Below are positions 34,262 through 41,212 of a stretch of 41,212 nucleotides of DNA, in pieces (positions within the stretch are counted from its first letter, which is position 1; every line of letters starts with the position of its first letter). The notes beneath the pieces were generated by a model. That model worked only from the letters and a program-made list of their open reading frames with translations. It had not been told where the DNA came from and ran no database searches. The position numbers were made by a program, and so were the translations under genes. Source of the stretch: Geminocystis sp. M7585_C2015_104 (GTDB lineage: Bacteria; Cyanobacteriota; Cyanobacteriia; Cyanobacteriales; Cyanobacteriaceae); the NCBI GenBank assembly GCA_015295805.1, contig DVEF01000095.1, positions 1 to 41,212 of the forward strand, read 5' to 3'.

Positions 34262-34500
34262 GATCTATTGGGGCACAAGGCTTTGAAAAGATAAGAAAAC
34301 AAGGACAATCTTTTGTGGACAAAAACCACATTATAGCAAAGCTTATTGGGGAGAAAGTTTATTATTTCCTCATCAAGGCCAAAAATATTTAGGACATCCC
34401 CATTCATTGACATCCTAAAGTAGACCTTAATAGATAAAAAAGAACTTTTTGAAAAGCTGTATCTAGAGGAAAACTGAGATAACTCTTGGAACCTCTAAAA
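34262..34500 (+). pseudogene. Relic 1: N-terminus of an AAA-ATPase-like/PD-(D/E)XK family gene
   Basis: Reading through one frameshift and two stops gives the N-terminal order of the family (AAA-ATPase_like domain followed by a PD-(D/E)XK domain). I-G-A-Q-G-F-E-K-I-R-K resembles the usual I-G-I-Q-x-F-E-x-I-R, FVDKNHIIAKLIGEKVYYF resembles Y-V-D-K-T-x-x-I-x-x-L-I, and S-S-R-P-K is the remnant of L-S-R-P-R-R-F-G-K-S with the Walker A lost. Then F-I-D-I-L-K and K-K-E-L-F-E-K-L-Y-L-E-E-N follow. Nothing recognisable from the rest of the gene remains, so it is truncated or beyond recognition. It lies just upstream of maf on the same strand. Confidence 0.75.
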
Positions 34501-34991
34501 TTGGAATTTTTAAAAAAAGAAAGGTTCAATTACTGCAAAAAGCATCCAACTTTATTTTTCATTAACAGGCTGAACTCCCAAAATGCTGGCCCTACCTGTA
34601 CAGAGTTGAAAAGCCCGTCTGAAACGGGTAATTCTCGAACATATTCTTTAAAAGATTACTGTATAAGAGGAATTTTTTGTGGAAATAAAAAAACAGAAAA
34701 AAGCCCAACAAATGAGAGGGGCTACAGGAAAATGCACCTAGAGGGCGGGGACGAAGAAAGAAACGGGCATATTCTCGGAAACAAATTCTATAAAAACTGC
34801 CACATAATGGCTCTCTCTGACAAAGAAAAAATGGAATATAAGAGCTAGTAGAAATTCTAACCCACCCAAAAGGTGATGGGACTGAGTGTAAGTTATGGTA
34901 CGATAACCATAGTGCGGTTCCAGCCCGGGCACCCTGTTTGCCCCGATTCAAATTATTTAATAAAACGACAATATTACAATACCCCTAGTCT
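34501..34991. other. Degenerate stretch before maf
   Basis: Open frames here (for example 34486-34848 on the plus strand) show no domain. Possible faint continuation of relic 1 (K-K-H-P-T-L-F-F for the family's K-K-Y-P-V-I-x-I-S-F) is seen at ~34535 but not enough to call. A six-base stem (TATGGT/ACCATA near 34894-34911) occurs without a T-run. No clear ribosome-binding site precedes the maf ATG. Confidence 0.4.
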
Positions 34992-36929
34992 ATGAAATTT
35001 ACAGAAGACCAAATAAAGCAATTATTCATCAAAAACAGTGCAATATTGCGCAAAAAAGCCCCCTACCTTTGGCAAATAGCATCTTCAGGGGAGAAAGGTT
35101 GTGAGGTGAAGGTGGACGGAGAGGGGAGGATAAATGCTATACTCCGTGGCAACCCAGTATACAAGACTGATGCCTTACAATTATCCCTTTCCCAGGTGGA
35201 AGCCTTTGAAGCCAAGCCCGCAAGACTGTTTGCCGACTTTGAGAATATCGGCAGAGAAATAAACCCACAGATAATCGCCCATAGGTATAGCTTTGAACTA
35301 CTGGAAAGACTACCGAACAAGATATCCCCCCCCTCCTGCCGAAAGACAAAGCACATACCTCTTCTGCTGATGGTGGGGCTTGGTTTTGGTCTTCATTTAA
35401 AACTCCTATTGGAAAGGTATGAAATCCAAAACCTCATAATTTTGGACGTACCAGTCTTCTTTAGGCTTAGCCTTTATACCCTGGACTGGGAATGGTTTTT
35501 AGAACACTATAGTCAACCCGGGAGAAGCTTAAACGTCATTGTCCACAACAAGCTAGTATTGGAAAAGGACTTGGACATAGCCTTTGCCGAGTTAAGAAGT
35601 GCTATTGGTCAGCTAAATCCAGGACTATTTTACTGGGGCTATTATTTTGAGCATATCCACCACAGTCCCCCCATGAAGGTGAGAGAGTGGTTTGGCCAGT
35701 CTCCATTATTTTTTGAATTTTTCATGGGCTACTTTGACGACGAGCTTTGGTCTTTAAAATGGACATTGGAGAAATTCCCGAAAAAAATACCCCTATACTA
35801 CCCTCATAAGAGAGTATCAGGGGGGGCTGTTGCCTTTGTACTGGGGGCAGGCCCCTCTTTAGACTATGCCCTTGACAAGATAAGGAAATATCAGGATAAG
35901 GCCGTTATATTCTCCTGCGGTTCCACCATATCTTCTCTGGAAAGGGCGGGTATAGTCCCAGACTTCCACGTAGAAATAGAAAGGACTAAATACACCTACG
36001 ACACCCTTGTAGAAATAAGCGGAGACTTTCTAAGGCAAATTATTCTTATAGCCGACAACCCCCTCTGGACAGACTGCTTTGACCTTTTTAAAAAGGGCTA
36101 CATGTTTTTAAAGCTCAACGACACAGGGGCATTCCTTTTGGAACCCACGGGCTCGCCCTTCATTTGGTATATCGGACCCACTGTGACTGCGGCGGGGGTA
36201 GCTTTGGCGGCGGAGTTCGGCTTTGATACCATATTCCTCTTCGGCGTTGACTTGGGCACCAGGAATCCCCAACAACACCACTCCCACCTCAGCAATTATT
36301 ACAACCCCAAAAGTATGCTTCATAAACAAAAAGTGGACTTCCCTCTAACCGCACCTGGCAATTTTGGTGGGGTGGTGCACACCAATTTACTTTTCGCCAA
36401 AACTAAGTATGCCATCGAGCGGGTTATAAAGAAAAAAGGCGTAAGGGTATACAACACTTCCGACGGTGTTATGATAGAGGGGGCGAAACCTTTGCCAATA
36501 GAATTTTTCAGGGTGGAAGGGGATTTTGACAAACAGTCGGCCATAGAAACCATTGAAGGAAACTTTGACACCACCTACATAGATCTGGTAAACCCTGCTG
36601 AAGTATTAGAGAAGCTGTACAGTGATTTTGAAACCCTGGCTCAAGAGGTAGGGGAATATGCCAAAAAGTTCGACGGCACTAAGCTCTACGATGTAATTCA
36701 TGGTATTAGGGTGTTGGGAGGGGATATATCTTCTAAGAAAAACACCCTTTTGTACAACCTCCTATTCCACAACGTCTATTCCTGGAGTAGACTGGCATTA
36801 GGATATGCTCTTAGCCTAGAAGACAAGGAGAGGGGGGAGTTTATGGGCTTTTTCTGGGATATGTGCCACCGGTTTATAGAAGAGGCTAAAGGGGAAATCA
36901 AAAAGGTCGTGGAGGAGTTTGGAAAATGA
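34992..36929 (+). CDS. Maf-type motility-associated glycosyltransferase (DUF115)
   Basis: 645 residues. Maf proteins attach pseudaminic or legionaminic acid to flagellin Ser/Thr residues in flagellated bacteria. The N-terminal ~270 residues look like the Maf_N region (S-F-E-L-L-E-R-L-P, L-L-M-V-G-L-G-F-G-L-H-L). The core (~283-455) is the DUF115/MptE-like domain: L-G-A-G-P-S-L-D, I-F-S-C-G-S-T-I-S-S-L, G-I-V-P-D-F-H-V-E-I-E, Y-I-G-P-T-V-T-A-A-G-V-A and F-L-F-G-V-D-L-G. Its stop overlaps the start of pseI as ATGA, which ties glycan synthesis to transfer in one transcript. Cyanobacteria lack flagella, so the acceptor here must be another protein, or the segment is foreign to the chromosome. Confidence 0.9.
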   Translation: MKFTEDQIKQLFIKNSAILRKKAPYLWQIASSGEKGCEVKVDGEGRINAILRGNPVYKTDALQLSLSQVEAFEAKPARLFADFENIGREINPQIIAHRYSFELLERLPNKISPPSCRKTKHIPLLLMVGLGFGLHLKLLLERYEIQNLIILDVPVFFRLSLYTLDWEWFLEHYSQPGRSLNVIVHNKLVLEKDLDIAFAELRSAIGQLNPGLFYWGYYFEHIHHSPPMKVREWFGQSPLFFEFFMGYFDDELWSLKWTLEKFPKKIPLYYPHKRVSGGAVAFVLGAGPSLDYALDKIRKYQDKAVIFSCGSTISSLERAGIVPDFHVEIERTKYTYDTLVEISGDFLRQIILIADNPLWTDCFDLFKKGYMFLKLNDTGAFLLEPTGSPFIWYIGPTVTAAGVALAAEFGFDTIFLFGVDLGTRNPQQHHSHLSNYYNPKSMLHKQKVDFPLTAPGNFGGVVHTNLLFAKTKYAIERVIKKKGVRVYNTSDGVMIEGAKPLPIEFFRVEGDFDKQSAIETIEGNFDTTYIDLVNPAEVLEKLYSDFETLAQEVGEYAKKFDGTKLYDVIHGIRVLGGDISSKKNTLLYNLLFHNVYSWSRLALGYALSLEDKERGEFMGFFWDMCHRFIEEAKGEIKKVVEEFGK

Positions 36930-37972
36930 TAGAAATAGCAAATAGGAAGGTAGGAGAAGGCCTGCCCGTTTTCACAGTGGCCGAACTTTCCGCTAACCAC
37001 CTGCAGGATTTGAACCTGGCCATGAAGACTATAGAGGCCATAAGGGAATCCGGTGCAGATGCGGTAAAGCTACAAACCTACACCCCGGATACTATAACCA
37101 TAGATGCAAGGAATGAATACTTCATGATAAAAGAGAGCACTCTATGGGATGGCCAATATTTATACGACCTTTACAAAAAAGCCTACACCCCCTGGGACTG
37201 GCATGACAAACTGTTCGAGTACGCCAAAAAGCTGGGGCTTGTATGTTTCTCCTCGCCTTTTGATAAGACTGCTGTAGACCTTTTGGAAAAACTCAACACG
37301 CCCGCCTACAAGGTGGCTTCTTTTGAGATAACTGACATACCCCTGATAGAATACATAGCCAGCAAGGGAAAACCCGTTATCATCTCCACGGGCATTGCTA
37401 CCCTATCAGACATAGAAGAGGCCGTCAACGCCTGCAGGAGGATGGGCAACGAGCAAATAGTACTTTTGAAGTGCGTATCCGAATATCCTACCCCACACGA
37501 GGATGCCCACCTGAGAACAATCCCCAACATGAGGGAAACCTTTGGAGTGCCCGTGGGACTTTCTGACCACACTCCGGGCATATCCGTGCCCGTGGCCGCA
37601 GTGGCATTAGGTGCGGTAATGGTAGAAAAGCACTTCATCCTGGACAGAAACCTAAAAAGCCCAGACAGTGCCTTTTCCCTCACCCCAGCCGAATTCAAAG
37701 CCATGGTGGAGGCCATCCGTCAGGTAGAAAAAGCCCTCGGAAAGGTGACTTATGACCTCACACCTAGGCAAAGACAGATGAAGAAATTCTCCCGAAGTCT
37801 GTTTGTAGTAAAAGAGCTAAAAAAGGGTGAGGTTTTCACTGAAGAGAATGTCAGAAGCATCAGGCCTGGCTACGGGCTGGCACCTAAGTATTTGCCCCAA
37901 GTGTTGGGGAAGAAGGCAAAAAAAGACATCTCTAAAGGAACACCCCTTAGCTGGGAACTGATAGAAGAATAG
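36926..37972 (+). CDS. pseI: Pseudaminic acid synthase (NeuB family)
   Basis: 348 residues. It condenses phosphoenolpyruvate with the 2,4-diacetamido-hexose made by PseB/PseC/PseH/PseG to give pseudaminic acid. The NeuB barrel is intact: V-A-E-L-S-A-N-H near 19-26, A-D-A-V-K-L-Q-T-Y-T-P-D-T near 44, S-S-P-F-D near 111, S-T-G-I-A near 151, L-K-C-V-S-E-Y-P-T near 183 and G-L-S-D-H-T-P-G near 212. The C-terminal antifreeze-like SAF domain follows (R-S-L-F-V-V-K-E-L-K-K-G-E near 292). The S-A-N-H and Q-T-Y-T-P-D-T blocks favour PseI over sialic acid synthase NeuB. It overlaps maf by 4 bases, with a GGAG ribosome-binding site inside maf. Confidence 0.9.
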   Translation: MIEIANRKVGEGLPVFTVAELSANHLQDLNLAMKTIEAIRESGADAVKLQTYTPDTITIDARNEYFMIKESTLWDGQYLYDLYKKAYTPWDWHDKLFEYAKKLGLVCFSSPFDKTAVDLLEKLNTPAYKVASFEITDIPLIEYIASKGKPVIISTGIATLSDIEEAVNACRRMGNEQIVLLKCVSEYPTPHEDAHLRTIPNMRETFGVPVGLSDHTPGISVPVAAVALGAVMVEKHFILDRNLKSPDSAFSLTPAEFKAMVEAIRQVEKALGKVTYDLTPRQRQMKKFSRSLFVVKELKKGEVFTEENVRSIRPGYGLAPKYLPQVLGKKAKKDISKGTPLSWELIEE

Positions 37973-38127
37973 CCCTTTTGTCCAGTAACATTTCCCCTAC
38001 TTTTTTTTCTTCCTAAAGACAAAAAACTACAAAGATATCAATATTCAAAGTCAGGGCGGAAAACAAAAGGTGTAGTGTTTACTAGGGGAAAAAGCAAAAA
38101 GATATTTGTTGAGGAGATGGAACTGAA
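37973..38127. other. Short intergenic stretch before relic 2
   Basis: AT-rich, no gene seen. A T-rich run at 38000-38013 follows the pseI stop but no convincing stem precedes it. Confidence 0.5.
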
Positions 38128-39554
38128 ATGAGTAAAAAACTGCCAATAGACATACAAACTTTGGAAGAAATTAGAACAGAGGTTTTTTATTATGGACAAG
38201 ACTAATTTTGTTCCCCCGCTTGTGTAAGAAGGTAAGTCTTAGTTTTTGTCCCGGCCAGGATATTTGGCAACCTTTTGTTTTTAGATGCCTTAAAGCAGGC
38301 ATTTCCGAGAGAATTGGAACAGGGGAAATGTACTGTGATTCATAGATTTTCGTGGTTTGATTACAAAATGCTCACTATCTCAAAAACCGGGTTTAGAATA
38401 AATAAATCTCAACCGTTCAATGAATTTAAATATTACAAAATAATATGAAAGGAATATATTAGTTGATAAATTTATCTACACATTCCCGCAGAATTAAACC
38501 CAATTATCCGGTAATAAAAACGTTTCGTTAAGGGAATATAAAGGTTGTATTTTAAATAGATGAAGGGTTAATTTTGATATATGAATATGAAGGGCAAATT
38601 ATTGAGAAAAAAAGCCAAAAACACACAAAGAAGAGGTAAAAGCCATCAGAGAAATCCTAAAAAACCTGTACGGCGTCATCAAGCCCCTCTATACCTATAT
38701 GAAATTTGTTATCATAACGGGGGAATTAGATTTTTTAAAAGTTCCATTGTTTTCCGGCCCTAATCAACTCCAAGATATAACACTAAACTCCAACTACTCT
38801 ACTATCTGGGGCTACGGGGAAAAAACTACAAACCGTATTCGAGGGGAAACTTCAAGGACGAGAATTATCAGAAATAAAAAAGTGGTACAATGGCCATTCT
38901 TCCTGTGGCGAAGAAAAGGTTTATTACACCTCTCAGAAAAACAGTTTAAACCCCACTAGTTTGAAACCGGCACCCCTAAAACTGCTGATAGCAAACAGAG
39001 TATTCATTCCCGAACTCGAAAATCTATATGTTTCCCACACATCACTTGACGGCTTTGACGTCGACTACATGCAGCCGGAAAATATACCCTTCTAAGCAGG
39101 ACATCTAAGAGGGATTAGCTATATCCTTACATATCCAAACAAGGAGGTGAAGGGCTTATTAAATGAAAGGCTACTTAAATGAAAGGCTACTGAGGCACTT
39201 TACAAATTGGCTCCCCCTTTAGGGGACAAAAGATAAGGTGTTACCTTGGTAGTATTTTAATTTACAAAGTTTATTTTTAATCCCTGATGTACAGTCTTCT
39301 GTCGTCCACAGGCCTTGAAATATCCGCAGCCAACAGGGGCAGTTCTTTGTAACACTTTTAAAGACAAAAACCCCAGGAGTAGAATTCAGGACTATGAAGA
39401 ACAAGCCAGGGAGCTATGCCTTGACGCAGATAGAGGGGAACAGGTACCATTAGGAGTATGTGGTAAATATAAGGAGGTATGCCGGGTTGGAGAACAGTTC
39501 AGTGAAAAGGAGGAGAATGTAGTTGGTTTTGGCGGAAAAACGGTGAATAATTAG
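38128..39554 (+). pseudogene. Relic 2: near full-length AAA-ATPase-like/PD-(D/E)XK family gene
   Basis: Followed through many frameshifts and stops, the family order is visible. M-S-K-K-L-P-I-D-I-Q-T-L-E-E-I-R at 38128, Y-Y-x-D-K-T-N-F, F-L-S-R-P with the Walker A damaged, L-D-A-L-K-Q-A-F near 38290 and N-Y-P-V-I-K near 38492. L-I-L-I-Y-E-Y replaces the L-I-D-E-Y-D Walker B near 38570. FVIITGELDFLKVPLFSG then starts at 38702, followed by N-Q-L-x-D-I-T-L, K-K-W-Y-N-G, R-V-F-I-P-E-L-E-N-L-Y, K-G-L-L-N-E-R-L-L, G-L-E-I-S-A-A-N-R-G near 39310, A-L-T-Q-I-E-G-N-R-Y-H near 39418 and N-V-V-G-F at 39514-39528. Intact relatives are ~500 residues, and this relic spans about 475 codons. Their role is unclear; they occur in many copies in thermophiles and anaerobes. 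Confidence 0.85.
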
Positions 39555-39578
39555 GTTCCTGCCCTGGAGGGGAGAGGA

Positions 39579-40610
39579 ATGGGCTTTCTGGACAACAAGG
39601 TAATACTCATAACAGGAGGCACCGGCTCTTTTGGAAAGGCCTTTACCCATTTTGTCTTGAAACACTATAACCCTGCCAAGCTGATCATCCTCAGCAGGGA
39701 TGAGTTCAAGCAGTGGCAGATGCAAAGGGAATTCCCAGAAGACAGATATCCCCAGATAAGGTTTTTCCTAGGAGATATACGGGACAAGGACAGACTAAAA
39801 TTCGCCTTTGACGGTGTGGACTATGTGGTACACGCCGCCGCTCTAAAACACGTCCCCACCCTGGAGTACAACCCCTTTGAGGCGGTTAAGACAAACATCC
39901 TTGGCTCTCAGAACATTATAGAGATCGCCATCGAGAAAGGGGTAAAGAGGGTAATAGCCCTCTCCACCGATAAGGCGGTAAGTCCAGTGAATCTATACGG
40001 TGCTACAAAGCTCACCATGGAAAAGCTCTTCGTTGCAGGCAATGCCTACGCGGGCTCAAAGGAAACCTCCTTCGCCATAGTGCGCTACGGCAATGTGGTG
40101 GGCAGTAGGGGAAGCGTTATACCCCTGTTTTTAAACCTCCTAAGAGAAGGCCGTAGGGAGTTTCCCATCACTGATAAGAGAATGACACGCTTCTGGATAA
40201 CCTTAGAGGAGGGGATTAGACTTGTGCTTTTTGCCCTTGAATACGGAGAAGGCGGCGAAGTATTTGTGCCAAAGATACCCAGCGTAAGGGTTGTAGACCT
40301 TGCAAAGGTCATGTGTCCCCATTGTTCCCTCAGATACATAGGCACACGCCCTGGAGAAAAGCTTCATGAAAGCCTAATCTCCCCCGATGAGTCAAGGGAC
40401 ATAAGACTTATAAAGCACGAAGGTAAAGAATACTTTGTTCTACTTCCTCAGTTTAGCTTTGAAGCGAGGGCATTGGAAAAGTGGAAAAATTCCCCAAAGA
40501 TGCCAGAGGGCTTTTTCTACAGGAGCGATAAAAACGACTGGTGGCTAGAAGGTGAGGAACTGAAAGACTTCTTGGATAGGGCTCTGAGTAGCCTTGAGGT
40601 AATATATTGA
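39579..40610 (+). CDS. pseB: UDP-N-acetylglucosamine 4,6-dehydratase (inverting)
   Basis: 343 residues, right for PseB. It is the first step of pseudaminic acid synthesis: UDP-GlcNAc is dehydrated at C4-C6 and epimerised at C5. The NAD-binding start I-T-G-G-T-G-S-F-G-K-A-F is at 11-22, then D-I-R-D-K-D-R-L near 66, H-A-A-A-L-K-H-V-P near 87 and S-T-D-K-A-V-S-P-V-N-L-Y-G-A-T-K near 129 (the S-T-D-K and Y-x3-K active site of this family). A V-R-Y-G-N-V-x-G-S-R-G-S-V block follows near 168. GGAGGGGAGAGG is a strong ribosome-binding site. By hand count about 30 of 35 leucine codons are CTN and arginine is mostly AGG/AGA, unlike the genes left of 33.8 kb. Confidence 0.94.
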   Translation: MGFLDNKVILITGGTGSFGKAFTHFVLKHYNPAKLIILSRDEFKQWQMQREFPEDRYPQIRFFLGDIRDKDRLKFAFDGVDYVVHAAALKHVPTLEYNPFEAVKTNILGSQNIIEIAIEKGVKRVIALSTDKAVSPVNLYGATKLTMEKLFVAGNAYAGSKETSFAIVRYGNVVGSRGSVIPLFLNLLREGRREFPITDKRMTRFWITLEEGIRLVLFALEYGEGGEVFVPKIPSVRVVDLAKVMCPHCSLRYIGTRPGEKLHESLISPDESRDIRLIKHEGKEYFVLLPQFSFEARALEKWKNSPKMPEGFFYRSDKNDWWLEGEELKDFLDRALSSLEVIY

Positions 40611-40652
40611 TATCTATATAGAGCAAAGCAATTTTAAACGTAATTTTAGACA

Positions 40653-41212
40653 ATGATACCCTACGGCAGGCAGTACATAGACGAGGAGGACATAAAGGCG
40701 CTCCTTGAAGTTCTAAAGTCCGACTTTATAACTCAGGGGCCAAGGATTCAGGAGTTTGAAAGAGTTCTTGCAGATTACTGCGGGGCAAAATATGCGGTGG
40801 CTTTCAATTCTGGTACTTCGGCTCTCTACTGTGCTTACAAAAGCCTTGGACTGGGGGAAAAAGACCAGTTCATCACAAGCCCCATAACCTTTACAGCCAC
40901 AGTCTCTGCGGGAGTTATGCTGGGTGCAGAGCCGGTATTTTGCGACATAGAGCCAGACACCGGCAATATGGACATCAACCTACTTCAAAGCCTGATAACA
41001 GACAGAACAAAGCTCATAGTTCCAGTCCACTACGCAGGACATCCTGTTGACATGGAAAAGGTTTGGGAAGTGGCTCAAAAGTATGGTCTCTATGTGGTGG
41101 AGGATGCCTGCCACGCCCCTGGCTCTAAGTATAAGGGCTACAAGACAGGCTCCTGCAGGTTTTCCCATGCGGCTATCTTTAGCTTTCATCCCGTAAAGCA
41201 CATAACTACAGG
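40653..41212 (+). CDS. pseC: UDP-4-amino-4,6-dideoxy-AltNAc transaminase (3' end off the window)
   Basis: 186 codons visible from the ATG at 40653; the window cuts the gene. It is a DegT/DnrJ/EryC1-type PLP aminotransferase acting on the product of PseB. The PseC-type opening I-P-Y-G-R-Q-Y-I-D-E-E-D-I is followed by L-K-S-D-F-I-T-Q-G-P, A-F-N-S-G-T-S-A-L, S-P-I-T-F-T-A-T near 88, V-E-D-A-C-H-A near 150 and S-F-H-P-V-K-H-I-T-T, where the K binds PLP. It follows pseB by 42 bases on the same strand. The remaining steps (pseF, pseG, pseH) would be expected to the right. Confidence 0.93.
   Translation, partial: MIPYGRQYIDEEDIKALLEVLKSDFITQGPRIQEFERVLADYCGAKYAVAFNSGTSALYCAYKSLGLGEKDQFITSPITFTATVSAGVMLGAEPVFCDIEPDTGNMDINLLQSLITDRTKLIVPVHYAGHPVDMEKVWEVAQKYGLYVVEDACHAPGSKYKGYKTGSCRFSHAAIFSFHPVKHITT

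Noticed and set aside
34087-34413. A 108-codon minus-strand frame near the island edge
   Set aside because: No recognisable motif, and its first part overlaps relic 1, which is readable on the plus strand.
34486-34848. A 120-codon plus-strand frame before maf
   Set aside because: No domain, no ribosome-binding site, AT-rich degenerate composition.
34905-34940. A tRNA T-arm-like string (GGTTCCAGCCCGGGC)
   Set aside because: No matching acceptor stem, anticodon arm or D-arm around it on either strand.

Overview
The window reads as a chromosomal segment of a cyanobacterium for its first ~33.8 kb. The markers are a biliverdin reductase (bvdR), a PAM68-type photosystem II assembly protein directly behind rpsO, a CPP1/DUF3353 J-like membrane protein, a DUF3386 protein, a DHH-CBS-tRNA nucleotidyltransferase fusion of the large cyanobacterial type, a secreted pentapeptide-repeat protein and a MEKHLA-domain protein. 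The gene order is dense and short-spaced, with mixed strands. No tRNA, rRNA, CRISPR array or intact insertion sequence was seen.

Layout. 0-7.5 kb: a membrane protein cut by the left edge, a small membrane protein, the tRNA nucleotidyltransferase fusion, DUF3386, a PD-(D/E)XK-like/DUF4351 protein and a GT4 glycosyltransferase broken at an A10 run. 7.6-11 kb: an amidase and a PP2C phosphatase with a long N-terminal extension. 11-13.3 kb: a loosely packed stretch with two small secreted proteins and the relic of a glyoxalase I gene. 13.3-16.1 kb (minus strand): an OmpR-type regulator, rpsO, PAM68, and the DAHP synthase aroF. 16.3-20.9 kb: CPP1, pentapeptide repeats, recF, a REC-GGDEF diguanylate cyclase and a TPR-like protein. 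21-29 kb (plus strand): cimA, a DUF6930-like protein, acnB, a VOC protein, a MEKHLA protein and an acyltransferase. 28.9-33.8 kb: an Hpt protein, bvdR, a beta-helix surface protein with one in-frame TAG, and rfbD.

From ~33.8 kb to the right edge the character changes. Gene density falls and leucine codons switch from TTA/TTG-rich to CTN-rich. The recognisable genes form a pseudaminic acid (nonulosonate) and protein-glycosylation locus: a Maf-type glycosyltransferase, pseI, pseB and the start of pseC. Maf proteins normally place pseudaminic or legionaminic acid on flagellin, but cyanobacteria have no flagella, so this is either a transferred glycosylation island acting on another surface protein or a chimeric contig. 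The maf-pseI pair is flanked by two decayed copies, both on the plus strand, of one AAA-ATPase-like/PD-(D/E)XK gene family. The second copy can be followed nearly end to end through many frameshifts and stops.

How the genes work together: cimA (2-oxobutyrate for isoleucine), acnB (TCA cycle) and aroF (shikimate entry) cover central and amino-acid metabolism; bvdR, PAM68 and CPP1 serve the photosynthetic apparatus; the regulator, diguanylate cyclase, Hpt and PP2C genes are signalling parts scattered between them. The most unusual parts are the Pse/Maf island with its paired relics, the in-frame TAG in the surface protein, the homopolymer frameshift in the glycosyltransferase, and the G14 tract in front of the phosphatase gene.
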